Below, piece by piece: positions 54,982-63,373 of a stretch of DNA of 64,000 bases. Source of the DNA: Rubripirellula reticaptiva (GTDB lineage Bacteria; Planctomycetota; Planctomycetia; Pirellulales; Pirellulaceae); the NCBI RefSeq assembly GCF_007860175.1, contig NZ_SJPX01000004.1, positions 558,001 through 622,000 of the forward strand, in the 5' to 3' direction. The position numbers and the translations under genes are program-made. Positions within the stretch are counted from its first letter, which is position 1. The number at the start of each line of letters is the position of its first letter. The notes below the pieces were generated by a model. It made no database searches. It was not told where the DNA came from and saw only the letters and a program-made list of their open reading frames with translations.

Positions 54982-56052
54982 ATGAAGGACGAATCATCGA
55001 TCACGCGAAACCCATTGCTGCCGGAACGCTATTCCGACGATCTATTTATATGCGACATCACAGATGCGATTCCCAAAGATGACATGGGAAGCATGGAACA
55101 TCCAATCTTTTCTCTGTCGACGAAACCAGACACGCGAATTCGTGAGTACAACCACAACGACATCAACATCACGGTCACACCGAGCAGCAGTGGTTTAGCG
55201 ACCATCCACGACAAAGACATACTGATTTACTGCATCAGCCAACTGATTGCCAAACTGAATGACGGTCAAGAAGCCAAGCGGGCACTTCACCTGACTGCCC
55301 ATGACCTATTGGTGACAACCAACCGCACGACCGACGGGCGCGGATACGAACAACTTATCGCAGCGTTCGACCGACTGAGCGGAACGCGGATCAAAACGAA
55401 CTTAAAAGCGGGTGGCGAAGAGATCACCGAAGGATTCGGGCTGATCGACAGTTGGCGAGTCGTTCGTCAAACCAAATCCGGGCGGATGTCTGAGATCCGC
55501 GTGAACCTATCCGATTGGATTTTCAATGCGGTTCATGCTCGTGAAGTGCTCACCCTTTCGAGAGAGTACTTCAGGCTCCGCCGTCCGTTGGATCGCCGGA
55601 TGTATGAATTGGCAAGGAAACATTGCGGCCGAAAGACGGAGTGGAAGATTTCCCTCGATCTACTGCGCAAGAAATGCGGCTCAGGAAGCACAAGCAAAGA
55701 GTTCAAGCGTCTGGTCAAGAAGGTGGTTCAGGACGATGCGGCGAACAGTCACTTCCCGGACTACCGCGTTCGGTTGCTGGAGCGGGGCAATGGGGAAGAA
55801 GATCAGGTTGTTTTTCAGAGCAGGGGGAGCATTCCTGCGATTGCTGGGAAGGAAGCAGCGGCATTCATCCCCGAACTTGACCCTGACACCTACCACGACG
55901 CCCGGCTTGAATGCCCAGGCTGGGATGTTCGAGAACTGGAAAAACAGTGGCGGGATTGGCTAGCCATGTCAGACGCCCAGCCACCAAGAAACGTCAACGC
56001 TGCCTTCATCGGCTTCTGTCGGAAGTGGAACGCTCGTAGGGGTTTGTCGTAG
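54982..56052 (+). CDS. repA: Plasmid replication initiator RepA (RPA family)
   Basis: 356 residues, ATG 54982. Typical family sequence: LPERYSDDLFICDITDAIPK, then GLATIHDKDILIYCISQL, then EVLTLSREYFRLRRPLDRR followed by MYELARKHCG. This is the RPA (replication initiator protein A) family of plasmids, with winged-helix DNA binding. It would bind the iterons just upstream and open the origin. The gene ends four bases before the tail of the convergent kinase gene. The presence of this gene and its iterons is the main evidence that the 45-56 kb region is a replicon. Confidence 0.95.
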   Translation: MKDESSITRNPLLPERYSDDLFICDITDAIPKDDMGSMEHPIFSLSTKPDTRIREYNHNDINITVTPSSSGLATIHDKDILIYCISQLIAKLNDGQEAKRALHLTAHDLLVTTNRTTDGRGYEQLIAAFDRLSGTRIKTNLKAGGEEITEGFGLIDSWRVVRQTKSGRMSEIRVNLSDWIFNAVHAREVLTLSREYFRLRRPLDRRMYELARKHCGRKTEWKISLDLLRKKCGSGSTSKEFKRLVKKVVQDDAANSHFPDYRVRLLERGNGEEDQVVFQSRGSIPAIAGKEAAAFIPELDPDTYHDARLECPGWDVRELEKQWRDWLAMSDAQPPRNVNAAFIGFCRKWNARRGLS

Positions 56053-56056
56053 AAAG

Positions 56057-58732
56057 CTATGGACCACGCCCGCCGAAGCCTATCACTGATCGGTCCTCCC
56101 GCAGTTTTCTTTCTTCATTGAGTTGTGCCTTCGGCGAAGGTTGCGATGGGCCAATCACACCGTTGCTTCCGCCATCAGCTGAAGAAACACTGCGCGGAAC
56201 CGGACGCGAATCGTTGCCGCTTTCGCCGTGACTACCATCTGCATACAGTGGGATGCGCAGCGAAGCAGACCGGTCGACAAAGGACGCTCGAACATAAAGC
56301 ACGGAAGCATGACGAAATTTTTCACCGCGAGCTCTTAGATTCCGATTCAATTGCTCAGGTGTCCCGACGAAAGGAGGGGTTTTGGCAAAACCACCACTGG
56401 CTCCAAATGGGGTTTTGGCGTTCCAAGCGATTGGAATACTCGTTTCCGGAGCATGGTAGATTCCACGTGAAGGCGGAGCAGATAGCTTCAATGACTCCAA
56501 ATGCCTCTCCCATTTCGTGTAGAAATCTTCAGTGAAATGCCAGCCCTCTTTGGCCGAATAGGCAAAGAGGCGTTTGGGGAATGTTTCCTTCTCTTCAGCC
56601 GTGAGCGTTTCGAGGCGAAACGCTGCGCGACGATCAAAAACTCGTTTCGATGACTCCTTGTTGCCGGGAAGTTTCAGCTGAACATACAGGCGGTCGAGGC
56701 GATCATATTGGTGAGGGAGAGCGAGCGCCGCGTCCTGAAGCTGCTCAGATGGCAAATGGTACTCCCCGAAATGGCCGCCTTCGTCGGCATAAATGGTCAT
56801 ACCTTTGATGTCTTGAAGGTAGGGCTGGATCTCGGGAGTAAATCTCCAGTGTCCATCAAAGGTGATCCAGGCGAAGTTATCAAGGTCGACCATGTTCAGC
56901 CGATCAAGTTGAGCCTGCTCGCTGTCCAAGTACGTCGCATGGATGGCCTTGAGGCTGTGTCCCAATGAGAACGGTCCAATTGAAGTCCTCCCAACTACTG
57001 GGCCAGGCTCATCGTCAATTTGAATATTAATCGATCCTTCTCGAAGCAGATCCTCTTCGGTAAACGATATCGCAACGGAGTTGTCACTCAACTTCACACA
57101 CGACCGCCAAGGCGAATCACCGAGCCGTAGCTCAACCCCGCTTGCAAAATCATCCACTCGATCACTGAGTACGATGTCCAGACTGCCGAGCTTGTAGAGA
57201 TTGCGAGTCGAGTCAGAAAAATCGTACGTGAACGCGAAGTCATCCAGGCTGATTTCACCCGGTGAGATCGCTTTGTCTTGTAGGATCCGCTCGACCCATG
57301 TTGGTTCCGGTTGAGGATTCATTGAAGCGACCGAACGTTTTATCTGCTCGTCGATTGATTCTATTGCGGATTCAAACTTCGAATTGATCGCTTCGTCTGT
57401 CGAAGGTTGTCGCTTTAGAAGTACAAACGCAACCAAAGCCAACACGAGCGAAGAAACGGCCGCGACCATTGCGATTGACTTGCCCGAGCGGGAGCGAGAT
57501 GCTTCTTCAGGAAAGATGGATCTTAGCGTGTCACGGAACTCAGAAGCCGACTCAAAGCGTTTGCTCGGGAACGATTCGGTGGCCTTGATGATCGCGTCAA
57601 CAAAGAGTGTTGGAACCGAATCAAGTTGTCTGAGTCGGGTGATGAACTCTGCCCGATCCAAGACAGCCTCTCGGAGCAGAGCGTAGGCGAGCGTCTTTCC
57701 CAACCCGTAAATGTCAGATCGCTCGTCAACGTAGATCGCACCTTTGTCGTCGACCAGATAACCACGCTCGTTGGACTCGTCATCAATTTTCGTGAGCGAA
57801 TGTTCTGGACTTGCAAAGAAAGGAGTGTCGTTATCAGCTTTAACCAGTGCAAGCGAACCGTTTCCCGCATCGCGATTCTTTGCCAAGCCAAAGTCGATCA
57901 ACGTGGCAATTGGAGGTTCGTCTTCCCAACGCTGCGTCAAGCGGATATTCCCTGGGTGGATGTCGAGATGCAGGCAGTTCGCTCGATGCACGTGCGTGAT
58001 TGCGTCTGCGATTTGCATTCCGACACTGCCCAAGTGCGCGACCGGCATTGATCGCTTGTCTGCCAGCGAGACACCTTCGACAATCGGCATCCACAGGTAG
58101 CAAAACCCCTCCGCTTCTTCCTCGGGACCACAATCAATCATGTTGTGGTTTTTGGGTGCCTTTTGGATGTGACGGATAATTGCAGCTTCCCGATGAATGC
58201 GTTCAACACCAGCCGGATCATCTGATCGAACGAACTTGAGAGCACCACGCGTACCACGCCCTCTCAATGCCGCAACCTCGACAACGCTTGCTTCGCCGCC
58301 GACACCGAGAGGACGTATCACTCGATACCCGCCAATCGAAACCTCCGACCGATATTCCGGTGTTACGAAGATATAAGAGAACTCAATCGCCGCAGCCATC
58401 TTCGGATAAAGTGACGCGTAGTCAGCAGCGGAAGGCACCGGTTTGCCTAGGCACAGGTAAGACGCATGCAACTCTTCTTTCATTAGGGCTGCAAGCAGTT
58501 GCACCCGAAAACTCGTTGACGTTTCAGGCTGCCGTTTAAGAAAGTTTCTGTAGGCGCGATCTAAAGCTGGCTTGGTCAAGACGTCATTATTCTCGGGGTC
58601 CGCATAATGCCGGAATTCGCTTGCGAACATATCGCAGACATCCGAGATTGCATCACTCTCGCTCTCCGACAATCGACTTAAAAACGGATCCTCAGATTTG
58701 TTCAATGTATTGAAATCACTGTCAAATTGCAT
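56057..58732 (-). CDS. Membrane Ser/Thr protein kinase
   Basis: 891 residues, ATG 58732. N-terminal 125 residues helical, with CLGKPVPSAADYASLYPKM, common before planctomycete kinases. Kinase domain about 130-405: Gly loop GVGGEASVVEVA, Lys in ALKFVR, catalytic loop CLHLDIHPGNIRL (HLD in place of HRD), DFG in LIDFGLAK. One membrane segment (AMVAAVSSLVLALVAFVLLK) near 420-440 and a large extracytoplasmic domain of unknown fold (450-891). The HRD-to-HLD change keeps the catalytic Asp. The divergent gene at 58775 and the sigma-like gene at 59412 lie next to it; an inverted repeat overlaps the promoter. Confidence 0.85.
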   Translation of the reverse strand: MQFDSDFNTLNKSEDPFLSRLSESESDAISDVCDMFASEFRHYADPENNDVLTKPALDRAYRNFLKRQPETSTSFRVQLLAALMKEELHASYLCLGKPVPSAADYASLYPKMAAAIEFSYIFVTPEYRSEVSIGGYRVIRPLGVGGEASVVEVAALRGRGTRGALKFVRSDDPAGVERIHREAAIIRHIQKAPKNHNMIDCGPEEEAEGFCYLWMPIVEGVSLADKRSMPVAHLGSVGMQIADAITHVHRANCLHLDIHPGNIRLTQRWEDEPPIATLIDFGLAKNRDAGNGSLALVKADNDTPFFASPEHSLTKIDDESNERGYLVDDKGAIYVDERSDIYGLGKTLAYALLREAVLDRAEFITRLRQLDSVPTLFVDAIIKATESFPSKRFESASEFRDTLRSIFPEEASRSRSGKSIAMVAAVSSLVLALVAFVLLKRQPSTDEAINSKFESAIESIDEQIKRSVASMNPQPEPTWVERILQDKAISPGEISLDDFAFTYDFSDSTRNLYKLGSLDIVLSDRVDDFASGVELRLGDSPWRSCVKLSDNSVAISFTEEDLLREGSINIQIDDEPGPVVGRTSIGPFSLGHSLKAIHATYLDSEQAQLDRLNMVDLDNFAWITFDGHWRFTPEIQPYLQDIKGMTIYADEGGHFGEYHLPSEQLQDAALALPHQYDRLDRLYVQLKLPGNKESSKRVFDRRAAFRLETLTAEEKETFPKRLFAYSAKEGWHFTEDFYTKWERHLESLKLSAPPSRGIYHAPETSIPIAWNAKTPFGASGGFAKTPPFVGTPEQLNRNLRARGEKFRHASVLYVRASFVDRSASLRIPLYADGSHGESGNDSRPVPRSVSSADGGSNGVIGPSQPSPKAQLNEERKLREDRSVIGFGGRGP

Positions 58733-58757
58733 TTAAGTTGCGCGGAAATCGAGAAAA

Positions 58758-58780
58758 CAGCATACTAGTTATATATGCTG
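58758..58780. promoter_or_regulatory. Inverted repeat in the divergent kinase promoter region
   Basis: CAGCATA (58758-58764) and TATGCTG (58774-58780) with nine bases between. It sits 26-48 bases upstream of the kinase start and overlaps the presumed start of the gene at 58775, so one bound protein could control both. The regulator is unknown. Confidence 0.4.
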
Positions 58781-59374
58781 TCAAATTTATGGAAGAAGCT
58801 AGTTCGAAACTATCCAGAGTCTTCACGTCGTGCGGCCGTTGCGGCGGATGGGACTCCCACACCGCCGCCATTTCAAGCACGGATCATCTCGAATGGTGCG
58901 ATGGAACTGAAAGAGCAGATTCACGATCGGCTGAAGTTGTTGATGTTCTACGTTCACGAGTTTACCACGAAAGACGCGAGGGATATCTGGTTGTCAGCAA
59001 GCCCAGATGCTCATCCAATTGGTGACCTGACAGTAATTATCGCAGACGTCATGACTCGATTGAACGAATACGCGGGAGTCTCGCCCGAGACGCGAAACGT
59101 CGCCGCCGTCTGGTCAGCTCGGTCAATCTATCCAGCCACTGCCGTTCTGCAGGCATGTCATCTATTGAGACAGTCAGGATATATCGGGAATCCTTGGAAA
59201 GCCCCTGTAACCGAACGTCGCAACCTAATGAAGTCGCTCCTTTCCCCTGAGATGTTCGAGGAGTTCGCATCGAGCTCACCGCCGTGGCCGGATGCCGATC
59301 AGCGTGATCGAGTTCACCGCAGAGCGACCATGAGCGAGGCGAGCCGAAAATTCGCAATGACTTACCAAATTTAG
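58775..59374 (+). CDS. Protein of unknown function next to the kinase
   Basis: 199 residues if it begins at ATG 58775, which lacks a ribosome-binding site; a start at 58901 is possible. It is helical (MELKEQIHDRLKLLMFYVHE, SARSIYPATAVLQACHLLRQ) with a Pro/Trp-containing end. No family is recognised. It lies between the kinase and the sigma-like gene and may be part of that signalling group. Confidence 0.5.
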   Translation: MLSNLWKKLVRNYPESSRRAAVAADGTPTPPPFQARIISNGAMELKEQIHDRLKLLMFYVHEFTTKDARDIWLSASPDAHPIGDLTVIIADVMTRLNEYAGVSPETRNVAAVWSARSIYPATAVLQACHLLRQSGYIGNPWKAPVTERRNLMKSLLSPEMFEEFASSSPPWPDADQRDRVHRRATMSEASRKFAMTYQI

Positions 59375-59411
59375 CCTCGAATATCAGATAAGCCGAGGTT
59401 TGCGAAGCACT

Positions 59412-60089
59412 TTATTCGAGGCGTTGCTCGGCCGCATCAAGGCAAGCCTTCGTCATCAGTTGATTGATCTTTTGGCGGCTCCTCTCGACTTTGGCAATGG
59501 AAATTTTCAAAGCGGATGCAACCTCTGAGTTCTCCTTTCCACTCAGCCCTAGCAACGCGATCTGGACCCAAACACCATTTTCTAGCATCGCTGACAGTGT
59601 TTCTTTGATCCACTCACCGGTTTCTGCAATCGCCGCCAATTTCATGCGATCAGCCTTGGTTACCTTTCCCTTCTCGTTGGAAGGTGGCAGGTCGGGCTGT
59701 TCTAGGTTTGCTAGAAAAGATCCCCCATCCTCCTCGTCACCATTTGTTGATAGCGAAGCGTCATTTCGAAACAGCTGGTAATACTTCACTGCATCGCGGT
59801 GGTATTGTGCGTTTTTCGCGTTCAGCTTTTTCAACAACAGCTTGAAAGTCGGGTCGTTCTTGTCCGTAGTCAACGGCATCGGGTGGTTTTTGAGATGGCT
59901 CTTGAACGTTGTGACCGCTAAATCGAGCGGTGTTCCGATGGGGTTATCGAAACTTAGGTAACGGGATGCGTATCGCAGGATCACATCCCAAACCTGCTGT
60001 TCGACCTCCGGCAAAGCAAGCTCCTCGTGTCGTTCGCCAGTTGTATGGTCACCGTCGATTGTTGGGCTTTCTTGATCACGCATCGGCAT
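59412..60089 (-). CDS. Sigma-70-like transcription factor
   Basis: 225 residues from ATG 60089; a GTG at 60149 extends it by 20 residues. The C-terminal 50 residues look like sigma region 4 (WVQIALLGLSGKENSEVASA, then KISIAKVERSRQKINQLMTK), with the HTH needed for -35 contact. The middle is charged and has no clear region 2, so it may be an unusual ECF-type sigma or an HTH regulator. Planctomycetes often place such factors next to Ser/Thr kinases, as here. Confidence 0.5.
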   Translation of the reverse strand: MPMRDQESPTIDGDHTTGERHEELALPEVEQQVWDVILRYASRYLSFDNPIGTPLDLAVTTFKSHLKNHPMPLTTDKNDPTFKLLLKKLNAKNAQYHRDAVKYYQLFRNDASLSTNGDEEDGGSFLANLEQPDLPPSNEKGKVTKADRMKLAAIAETGEWIKETLSAMLENGVWVQIALLGLSGKENSEVASALKISIAKVERSRQKINQLMTKACLDAAEQRLE

Positions 60090-60410
60090 GTTTCCGTTGG
60101 CAGGCAGTGTTTCGGGAAAACGTGAACGGAGGATTCTACGCAAAAGCACTCCATAGTGCCGCAGGCGTACTCCGAAAATCCATGATTTCCACCGGAGCCC
60201 CTACTGCTTCGCTTGGGGCACATCCAATTCCATGGGTTACCCAAACGCCCCCGTAACAGTCGCGGGACAAATTCTTTGCAAAAAAGTTCTGGATCAGGAT
60301 GCCGGTTCACCCCAAAAGACCGTGCGCATCGATAGATGACGAATTCTTGCGAGCGACGGGCGTCCGAAGCTCAATCACTTCTTCTGCAATGAATGAATGG
60401 GATAGCCACA

Positions 60411-61058
60411 ATGAAAACGAGCGAGAACAGGATCCCCCCGGCGCGCAAGCCAAAGCCAATGGGTGCAGTGACTGCCGGCCTGGGGTACATCCTCATCATA
60501 GCGACCTGCTTGCTTCTCCAATCTGGCTGTGTTTCTCAAGCGAGACATGAGCGTTTACTGGAGGAGCAAGAATTGCGGCTTGAGGGCGAGAAGAGCCAGG
60601 CGGTTTCTTCCGCCGTCGCACAAACACGTGCAACGCTGACCGCGAATCATCGAGAGGAACTGCTTCGGCTCAATGAACAGCACGACGCAGAGCTCGCGAG
60701 CATCGCCAAGGAGAACGAAGCGGCAACCGAGGCGTTAAAGAAGTCGCACGAAACAAAGATTGCTGATTTGACGCAACAGCATGAGCAGCAACTCGCAACC
60801 GAATTGGAAAAGACGAGAGTTCAAGCGATCAAAGACAGCGAGACGAAGCAATGGCTCGCCGCCAACGTCGCGAACATCGGCGAGCATCAAGCGTTGACTT
60901 GGGCGGTCGTTTCTCTCGGCATCGCAGCACTCTACTTCTCCTTCAATCGCCGTCTAGGGCTTTTGGTGAGCGAGATCAGTCAGCGGAAGTCTGAGATTGT
61001 GCGGCCTCGGCCCGACGAAGATTTCGGCGCGGCGGAAATGGGAGAAGGGAAGCTATGA
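60411..61058 (+). CDS. Membrane-linked coiled-coil protein, first gene of the ExbB-vWA operon
   Basis: 215 residues from ATG 60411 (60393 also in frame). An N-terminal membrane segment GYILIIATCLLLQSGC ends in a weak lipobox, then a coiled coil (about 45-150, Glu/Ala/Gln-rich) and a second membrane segment (ALTWAVVSLGIAALYFSF) near 165-185. The stop overlaps the next start (ATGA). Its two membrane anchors with a coiled coil between could span the periplasm. No family is recognised. Confidence 0.7.
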   Translation: MKTSENRIPPARKPKPMGAVTAGLGYILIIATCLLLQSGCVSQARHERLLEEQELRLEGEKSQAVSSAVAQTRATLTANHREELLRLNEQHDAELASIAKENEAATEALKKSHETKIADLTQQHEQQLATELEKTRVQAIKDSETKQWLAANVANIGEHQALTWAVVSLGIAALYFSFNRRLGLLVSEISQRKSEIVRPRPDEDFGAAEMGEGKL

Positions 61059-61756
61059 AGAGCTCTGCTAATCCATTCGCGGACATCCGGCAGTGGTTTG
61101 CCATGGTGCTGGGATTTTCACTCGCGGCATGCCTTGGAATCGCGACCGGTCAAACCGGATTTGTGATGACGGTTGAAATCATCGCCGTTGGCCTGATCCT
61201 ACTTCATCGCGCCGGTGGCTATTTGAGAAAGCTGATGGATGAACGAAGGGAATGCTACCGAGACTTTTGCCACGCCAAGGAGAAAGGCATCAAGTCGCTT
61301 TGGGATTCCGCTGCGGCAGCCCAGCCATCGCTCTTTTTCAAACTCACAAAATTTGCTTACCGGAATGGCACGGGTAACACCGAAGCCGTGAGTGCTTGGT
61401 TGCGATATCGACGGACGGAGTTGAACGGTCCGCTCTACGTTTCGCGAAGCTCATGCTCTTTGCTTTTCAACCTTGGAATGATCGGCACAGTTTTTGGTCT
61501 GACGATAACGTTTGCAGCGATCTCATCGGGCATGAGCGACACGTCGGACATCGTAGCGGTGACGGAGTCGCTTCAGTCGGCACTTGCGGGGCTTGCAACG
61601 GCTTTCATGACCACACTCGCCGGGGCGTTCTTTGGCGGTGTGCTGGTATCGCGAGTGAATTTAATCACCGGCCGCTATCTCAATGAGTTTCTGGCGATTT
61701 TGGAATTGTGGCTTCGATCCACTGACTTTGACAACCCAAACGAGGAGGGAAAATGA
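61055..61756 (+). CDS. MotA/TolQ/ExbB-type proton channel subunit
   Basis: 233 residues. Three to four membrane segments: VLGFSLAACLGIATG, VEIIAVGLILLHRAG, LLFNLGMIGTVFGLTITFAA and GLATAFMTTLAGAFFGGVLV. The last two, with GTVFGL and the T-T-x-A-G run, match the core of MotA/TolQ/ExbB proteins. A cytoplasmic loop of about 90 residues lies between segments 2 and 3. It should form a ring that uses the proton gradient to move a partner. Start and stop overlap both neighbours (ATGA), so it is strictly co-translated with the vWA protein. Confidence 0.85.
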   Translation: MKSSANPFADIRQWFAMVLGFSLAACLGIATGQTGFVMTVEIIAVGLILLHRAGGYLRKLMDERRECYRDFCHAKEKGIKSLWDSAAAAQPSLFFKLTKFAYRNGTGNTEAVSAWLRYRRTELNGPLYVSRSSCSLLFNLGMIGTVFGLTITFAAISSGMSDTSDIVAVTESLQSALAGLATAFMTTLAGAFFGGVLVSRVNLITGRYLNEFLAILELWLRSTDFDNPNEEGK

Positions 61757-62670
61757 TGGATGAGCAGCAGGAATTGAGAGACCAGCTCGATGTGCAAACT
61801 GGATCAAATGACCTGATTTACGCAACTATAGGTATATTCGCCATTATCGTCTTTGTGCTGATGCTATTGGTGCGAGTCGGAGCCACAACGATCGATCAAT
61901 TAAAAGTTGATCTCGACCAGTCCGCCCAAGTCCAGGCCCGCCAAGGTGAAGAGTTAGACAAAACGAAGTCGCAAAGAGACACCGCCGAACGCGAGCGTGA
62001 CGATGCGATCCATGAGGGTGAGCAACTCGTCAAAAAGATTGATGAACTCGAAGGCCAAGCAATCGCGACCAAGGGAGTTTCAATCGCGATCGCGTGTGAC
62101 CAAACGGGATCAATGGCAAACGTCCTCGCGAGACTGCGAGCCGTTCTGCTCGCTATCGCTGAGATGTTCCCAATGGCGACCGACAACTTCAACATTGGAG
62201 TCGTTCTTTACGGAAACGGCCCCCGGGTCACGTTTCCGTTGCAGCGTATCAAGCAAATCGATCAGGACGGCGGTGACTCCCTCGCGGAACTGCAAGACTT
62301 TGCCACGCAAATGAAGTGCGCCGGCGGACAAGCAGACATCGGTCTTGCTGTCGCCGAAGCGATGGAGATGTTGGACGCCGCACCCAACTCTGACAAGTCT
62401 CGACAACTGCTGATGGTTTGCGGCGATGTCAGTCATGGTGAATGCGTTCATCACGGCCCCGGTGACGACGACAAGCTGGTGCGCACCGTGGCAGCGTGGG
62501 CGACAGCCAGCGGAAAACACCGTCGCGTTCTCGGATTGCACACCGGCGTGGAAACGCATCCGGCGCGTGCGTTCTACGAGCGTCTTGGGCAAGCCAATCA
62601 AGAGAGTGGCTTCGGCAGCGATCCTGCCGAAATCTTCAAGTCCATCTTCGCGGCGTCTTTTGGAAAGTAA
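61753..62670 (+). CDS. Single-span membrane protein with a von Willebrand A domain
   Basis: 305 residues, ATG 61753 with GAGGAGGG upstream. One membrane segment (about 21-43, LIYATIGIFAIIVFVLMLLV) with Asp20 just before it, at the place of the proton-carrying Asp of MotB/ExbD/TolR. Then a coiled coil (about 50-105) and a vWA domain (110-300) with MIDAS motif DQTGSM (Asp116, Thr118, Ser120) and further acidic residues. By gene order it replaces the MotB/ExbD partner of the channel protein at 61055. Inference: ion flow moves the vWA domain, which binds a metal-dependent target. Confidence 0.8.
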   Translation: MMDEQQELRDQLDVQTGSNDLIYATIGIFAIIVFVLMLLVRVGATTIDQLKVDLDQSAQVQARQGEELDKTKSQRDTAERERDDAIHEGEQLVKKIDELEGQAIATKGVSIAIACDQTGSMANVLARLRAVLLAIAEMFPMATDNFNIGVVLYGNGPRVTFPLQRIKQIDQDGGDSLAELQDFATQMKCAGGQADIGLAVAEAMEMLDAAPNSDKSRQLLMVCGDVSHGECVHHGPGDDDKLVRTVAAWATASGKHRRVLGLHTGVETHPARAFYERLGQANQESGFGSDPAEIFKSIFAASFGK

Positions 62671-62674
62671 TCAA

Positions 62675-62932
62675 ATGAGTGAATCGACTCCGAATGAAGT
62701 TGAAATCGAATTCGACTTCGAGGGCTGGGGCGACGTCCGTCCGGCACGCCGAAACGATGAAAGTCGCAGCGTGAAGCGATCGCCACTGTCGCCGAAGTTG
62801 ACTCTTCGAAAGGGAATTAGTAGCCCCACGAAAGACTGGCTGGCACTCAATGCGGTTTGGATCTTTTCTGTTTCCTTCGCAACGCTGAGCGTCTGCGGAT
62901 GGCTTTTTAACTTTCTCATGAACCCTCTCTAG
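62675..62932 (+). CDS. Small single-span membrane protein
   Basis: 85 residues from ATG 62675, four bases after the vWA stop; the open frame to 62426 is not used. A charged N-terminus (EVEIEFDFEGWGDVRPARRN) is followed by a membrane segment at the end (LNAVWIFSVSFATLSVCGWL). Same operon. No family is recognised. Confidence 0.65.
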   Translation: MSESTPNEVEIEFDFEGWGDVRPARRNDESRSVKRSPLSPKLTLRKGISSPTKDWLALNAVWIFSVSFATLSVCGWLFNFLMNPL

Positions 62933-62989
62933 ACAACGGACCAACTTGACCTTGTCCACTCAAAACCCTTTTCATCGGGAGACACAAGA

Positions 62990-63373
62990 ATGCAAAATCT
63001 TTCCGCGATGCTCTTTTGCATCGTTACCACATTAATGGCCGTCTCTGTCGGCCTATCGCTTTGGTGCGAAACGGTTGAAACCACGGATCCAAAGACTCAT
63101 ACGGACTCGCTGTTTTCGGTCTGTGAACATTGCAAGATCCAGTATCTCGCAGAGTTGGAAAACCCAAAGCAGTTTGTCGCTCGCACTCGATTGGTCGCAC
63201 ATATGTCGGGTTATGTCAGCGCAATGAGCTTCGTCGCCTTATTTCTCGTTTCAGCCAGTCAGCTGATCGAGCTCTGTTTCACCACCGCGATCAAAACGCT
63301 GATTTCGTTCACGCCAGCTCGGATCGCAAAATTGCGGGCAACACAATTTCCTAAAACGAGGCAAACGCCATGA
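62990..63373 (+). CDS. Small two-span membrane protein
   Basis: 127 residues, ATG 62990 with a GGGAGA upstream. Membrane segments at about 5-24 and 70-95, with a CEHC pair (CEHCKIQYLAEL) between them that could bind metal. The stop overlaps the next start (ATGA). No family is recognised. Confidence 0.65.
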   Translation: MQNLSAMLFCIVTTLMAVSVGLSLWCETVETTDPKTHTDSLFSVCEHCKIQYLAELENPKQFVARTRLVAHMSGYVSAMSFVALFLVSASQLIELCFTTAIKTLISFTPARIAKLRATQFPKTRQTP

